DNA of 42,432 nucleotides, taken from the IMG/VR virus record IMGVR_UViG_3300042294_004190, positions 1 to 42,432 of that record. The stretch is one strand, 5' to 3'. The notes beneath the pieces were generated by a model. The model had not been told where the DNA came from, did not search any database, and worked only from the letters and a program-made list of their open reading frames with translations. The DNA comes from a virus. A program made the translations under genes and the position numbers. The stretch's first letter is position 1. Each line of letters starts with the position of its first letter. Shown here in pieces: positions 41,125-42,432 of the stretch.

Positions 41125-41190
41125 GTCTTCACCTTAGGACCGTGAAGGCGCGGCTGCTGCGCTATCCAAAGGAGTCGTGCCCCGAGGATA
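41125..41190 (+). ncRNA. GC-rich, strongly structured intergenic element (candidate RNA)
   Basis: 66 bases, 40 of them G or C (61%), in an AT-rich genome. Three hairpins follow one another. CTTCAC pairs with GTGAAG (41127-41132 with 41142-41147). GCGCGG pairs with CTGCGC, including one G-U (41148-41153 with 41157-41162). TATCC pairs with GGATA (41163-41167 with 41186-41190), enclosing TCG/CGA and a bulge carrying AAAGGAG. No T-loop or cloverleaf, so not a tRNA. No known ribozyme core was recognised. It could be a small RNA, a 3'-end or processing element, or a regulator of the downstream replication genes. Confidence 0.55.
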
Positions 41191-41265
41191 AAAGTGAGCA
41201 ATATAATGTTGTGTTTCAATAAAAAATCATTTATAATAATTTAACTTAACCTATTAGGAGATACT
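41191..41265 (+). promoter_or_regulatory. AT-rich leader with -10-like boxes
   Basis: Two TATAAT boxes, at 41202-41207 and 41232-41237. The second has TTGTGT 17 bases upstream, a poor -35. An AGGAG ribosome site (within ATTAGGAGATACT) precedes the ATG at 41266. Probably a weak or activator-dependent promoter for the DsbA-like gene and polymerase. Confidence 0.45.
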
Positions 41266-41526
41266 ATGAGTTCAAGAATGTTCTCTTCAGAACAAAAGGC
41301 CAAACTCACGCAAATAATTAATGAAGGCATGACCATTATGCAAGAGGTCGAAGATCTAAATGCCGGACTTAGTGATACTATTAAAGCAGTTGCTGAAGAA
41401 ATGGAAATTAAACCTGCCATTCTTAAAAAAGCTATTCGCACTGCATTCAAATCAAAACTTGGTGAAGAAAATGCCGATAATGAAGAATTAAATACTATTC
41501 TTCAAACAGTAGGCAAAACTCTTTGA
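41266..41526 (+). CDS. Small helical protein, DsbA (T4 late transcription/dsDNA-binding)-like candidate
   Basis: 86 residues, all helical and charged: QKAKLTQIINEGMTIMQEVE, then GLSDTIKAVAEEMEIKPAIL and KKAIRTAFKSKL, which reads as a helix-turn-helix. Length and style match T4 DsbA (89 residues), a double-stranded DNA-binding protein linked to late transcription. The similarity is by layout only. It is the first gene after the structured intergenic element and is coupled to the next gene. Confidence 0.5.
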   Translation: MSSRMFSSEQKAKLTQIINEGMTIMQEVEDLNAGLSDTIKAVAEEMEIKPAILKKAIRTAFKSKLGEENADNEELNTILQTVGKTL

Positions 41527-41813
41527 ACGATCATTTATACAAAATTTTCAATTGGATTCAAGATGATTGGCAAAGTAATCGTCTAAGATTTTTCATTGAA
41601 GTATTAGCTTGGGGTTGCAGTGTTGGCTGTGCGTTGACCTTTGCCTTGACTGTGCCTAATCCGCCATTGTATTGGCTTTATCCTTTTTGGATAACTGGTT
41701 GTCTGTTGTATTCATGGGCTGCTTGGACAAGGAAAAGTTTTGGTATGCTTTTAAATTATTTGCTTATAACAGCCATTGATGCCATTGGCCTTGTTAGATT
41801 ATTGCTTTCATAA
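41523..41813 (+). CDS. Small multi-pass membrane protein
   Basis: 96 residues, starting at a TTG that overlaps the previous stop. Three hydrophobic stretches at about 22-44 (FFIEVLAWGCSVGCALTFAL), 49-67 (WLYPFWITGCLLYSWAAW) and 73-95. The layout resembles the small membrane protein at 19600. No known family assigned; function unknown. Confidence 0.6.
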   Translation: MNDHLYKIFNWIQDDWQSNRLRFFIEVLAWGCSVGCALTFALTVPNPPLYWLYPFWITGCLLYSWAAWTRKSFGMLLNYLLITAIDAIGLVRLLLS

Positions 41814-41827
41814 TATAATTACAATTT

Positions 41828-42432
41828 ATGAGTTATGTTGACGCACTATATGACCGCGGCCAAGATCGTATCCATATCGTGGAACGTGTCGGAGGAGAGA
41901 GGGTATACAAAGAATATCCAGCCAACTACATATTCTACTACGACGATCCGCGTGGTAAATTTCGTACTGTTTACGGTACTCCAGTTAGTAGGTTTTCATC
42001 CAGATCAAATAAAGAATTTCAAAAAGAGCTTCGTATTAACAGCAACAAACGTCTTTGGGAATCAGATATTAATCCAGTATTCCGTTGTCTCGAAGAAAAC
42101 TATTTGGGGGCAAACTCTCCTCGGCTACATACTGCATTTTTTGACATTGAGGTTGACTTTGATCCGGTAAGAGGTTTTAGTAAGCCCGAAGATCCTTTTA
42201 ATCCAATTACAGCAATAAGTGTATATCTAGATTGGATGGATCGACTAGTTACGTTGGTCGTTCCTCCTAAAAGTTATTCATGGGAAACGGCACAAGAAAT
42301 TTGCAATCAATATGATAACTGTTTCTTGTTTGAACGCGAAGAAGATCTACTTAACACTTTTCTAGATATCATCGATGACGCAGATATCTTGAGCGGCTGG
42401 AACAGTGAAGGTTTTGATATTCCATACATGGT
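41828..42432 (+). CDS. 43: Family-B DNA polymerase (gp43-like), N-terminal part, runs off the window
   Basis: The first 201 residues are visible. The ATG at 41828 opens MSYVDALYDRGQDRIHIVER. The exonuclease domain begins with HTAFFDIEVDF, the Exo I motif DxE that binds catalytic metals. SGWNSEGFDIPYM is the Exo II motif (NxxxFD). These features and the T4-like neighbours identify the replicative polymerase with 3'-5' proofreading. The palm and thumb lie beyond the right edge. It would work with the clamp loader encoded at 12425. A shadow frame at 41835 is not a gene. Confidence 0.93.
   Translation, partial: MSYVDALYDRGQDRIHIVERVGGERVYKEYPANYIFYYDDPRGKFRTVYGTPVSRFSSRSNKEFQKELRINSNKRLWESDINPVFRCLEENYLGANSPRLHTAFFDIEVDFDPVRGFSKPEDPFNPITAISVYLDWMDRLVTLVVPPKSYSWETAQEICNQYDNCFLFEREEDLLNTFLDIIDDADILSGWNSEGFDIPYM

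Noticed and set aside
41125-41190. tRNA or known ribozyme in the GC-rich island
   Set aside because: No TTCGA T-loop, no seven-base acceptor stem and no hammerhead CUGAUGA/GAAA core.
41835-42170. 111-residue frame inside the polymerase start
   Set aside because: It is out of frame with the clear gp43-like frame, which has Exo I and Exo II motifs.

Overview
This window is part of a T4-like (myovirus-type) tailed phage genome of the kind common in marine and freshwater bacterioplankton. The evidence is a run of T4-type genes: the start of a family-B DNA polymerase (gp43-like) at the right edge, an RFC-like clamp-loader ATPase (gp44-like), a GroES-like co-chaperonin with the role of T4 gp31, PhoH, MazG and Asn-rich tail fibres. 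T4-late-type promoters reading NATAAATA lie 20-35 bases before many genes. The DNA is AT-rich, genes overlap by 1-4 bases, and almost every gene is on the + strand. A two-component spanin plus a GH19 endolysin point to a Gram-negative host. No photosynthesis genes are seen, so the host cannot be named; a heterotrophic bacterium is plausible but not shown.

Layout. (1) 1-9512: four large tail-fibre or structural genes. Three share an N-terminal module, one carries Ig-like repeats, and the first contains a recent-looking 54-base tandem repeat array. (2) 9531-14753: a strong sigma70-type promoter starts a tightly coupled operon with MazG, a truncated DnaE-like protein, a GroES-like co-chaperonin, an FkbM methyltransferase, the clamp-loader ATPase, a cupin and a 5'-nucleotidase-like HAD protein. 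(3) 14723-18040 on the minus strand and 17985-21143 on the plus strand: an accessory island with a radical SAM protein, PhoH, a methyltransferase, sulfotransferase-like proteins, a cupin and a pair of diverged paralogues in opposite orientation. (4) 21179-23528: a ferritin-like protein, a class-I glutamine amidotransferase and two unrecognised proteins. (5) 23571-26167: a late lysis cassette with spanin pair, GH19 lysozyme, a second lipoprotein, two small membrane proteins (holin candidates) and a secreted peptide, closed by a terminator.

(6) 26217-30098: a consensus sigma70 promoter drives DnaJ and a ClpA-like unfoldase. With the GroES-like protein these form a phage proteostasis set. (7) 30123-37361: late genes including a glycosyltransferase, two proteins resembling carbohydrate-binding modules, an NMNAT-like nucleotidyltransferase and several modular proteins. 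Some of these begin with short sequences resembling T4 capsid-targeting and prohead-protease sites, so a set of packaged internal proteins is possible. (8) 37366-40948: a very AT-rich minus-strand glycosyltransferase-like gene, a Dps-like ferritin, a second radical SAM protein and an alpha/beta hydrolase. (9) 40945-42432: a small membrane protein, a GC-rich stretch predicted to fold as RNA, a DsbA-like protein, a membrane protein and the DNA polymerase start.

All functions were assigned by reading motifs; no database search was run.
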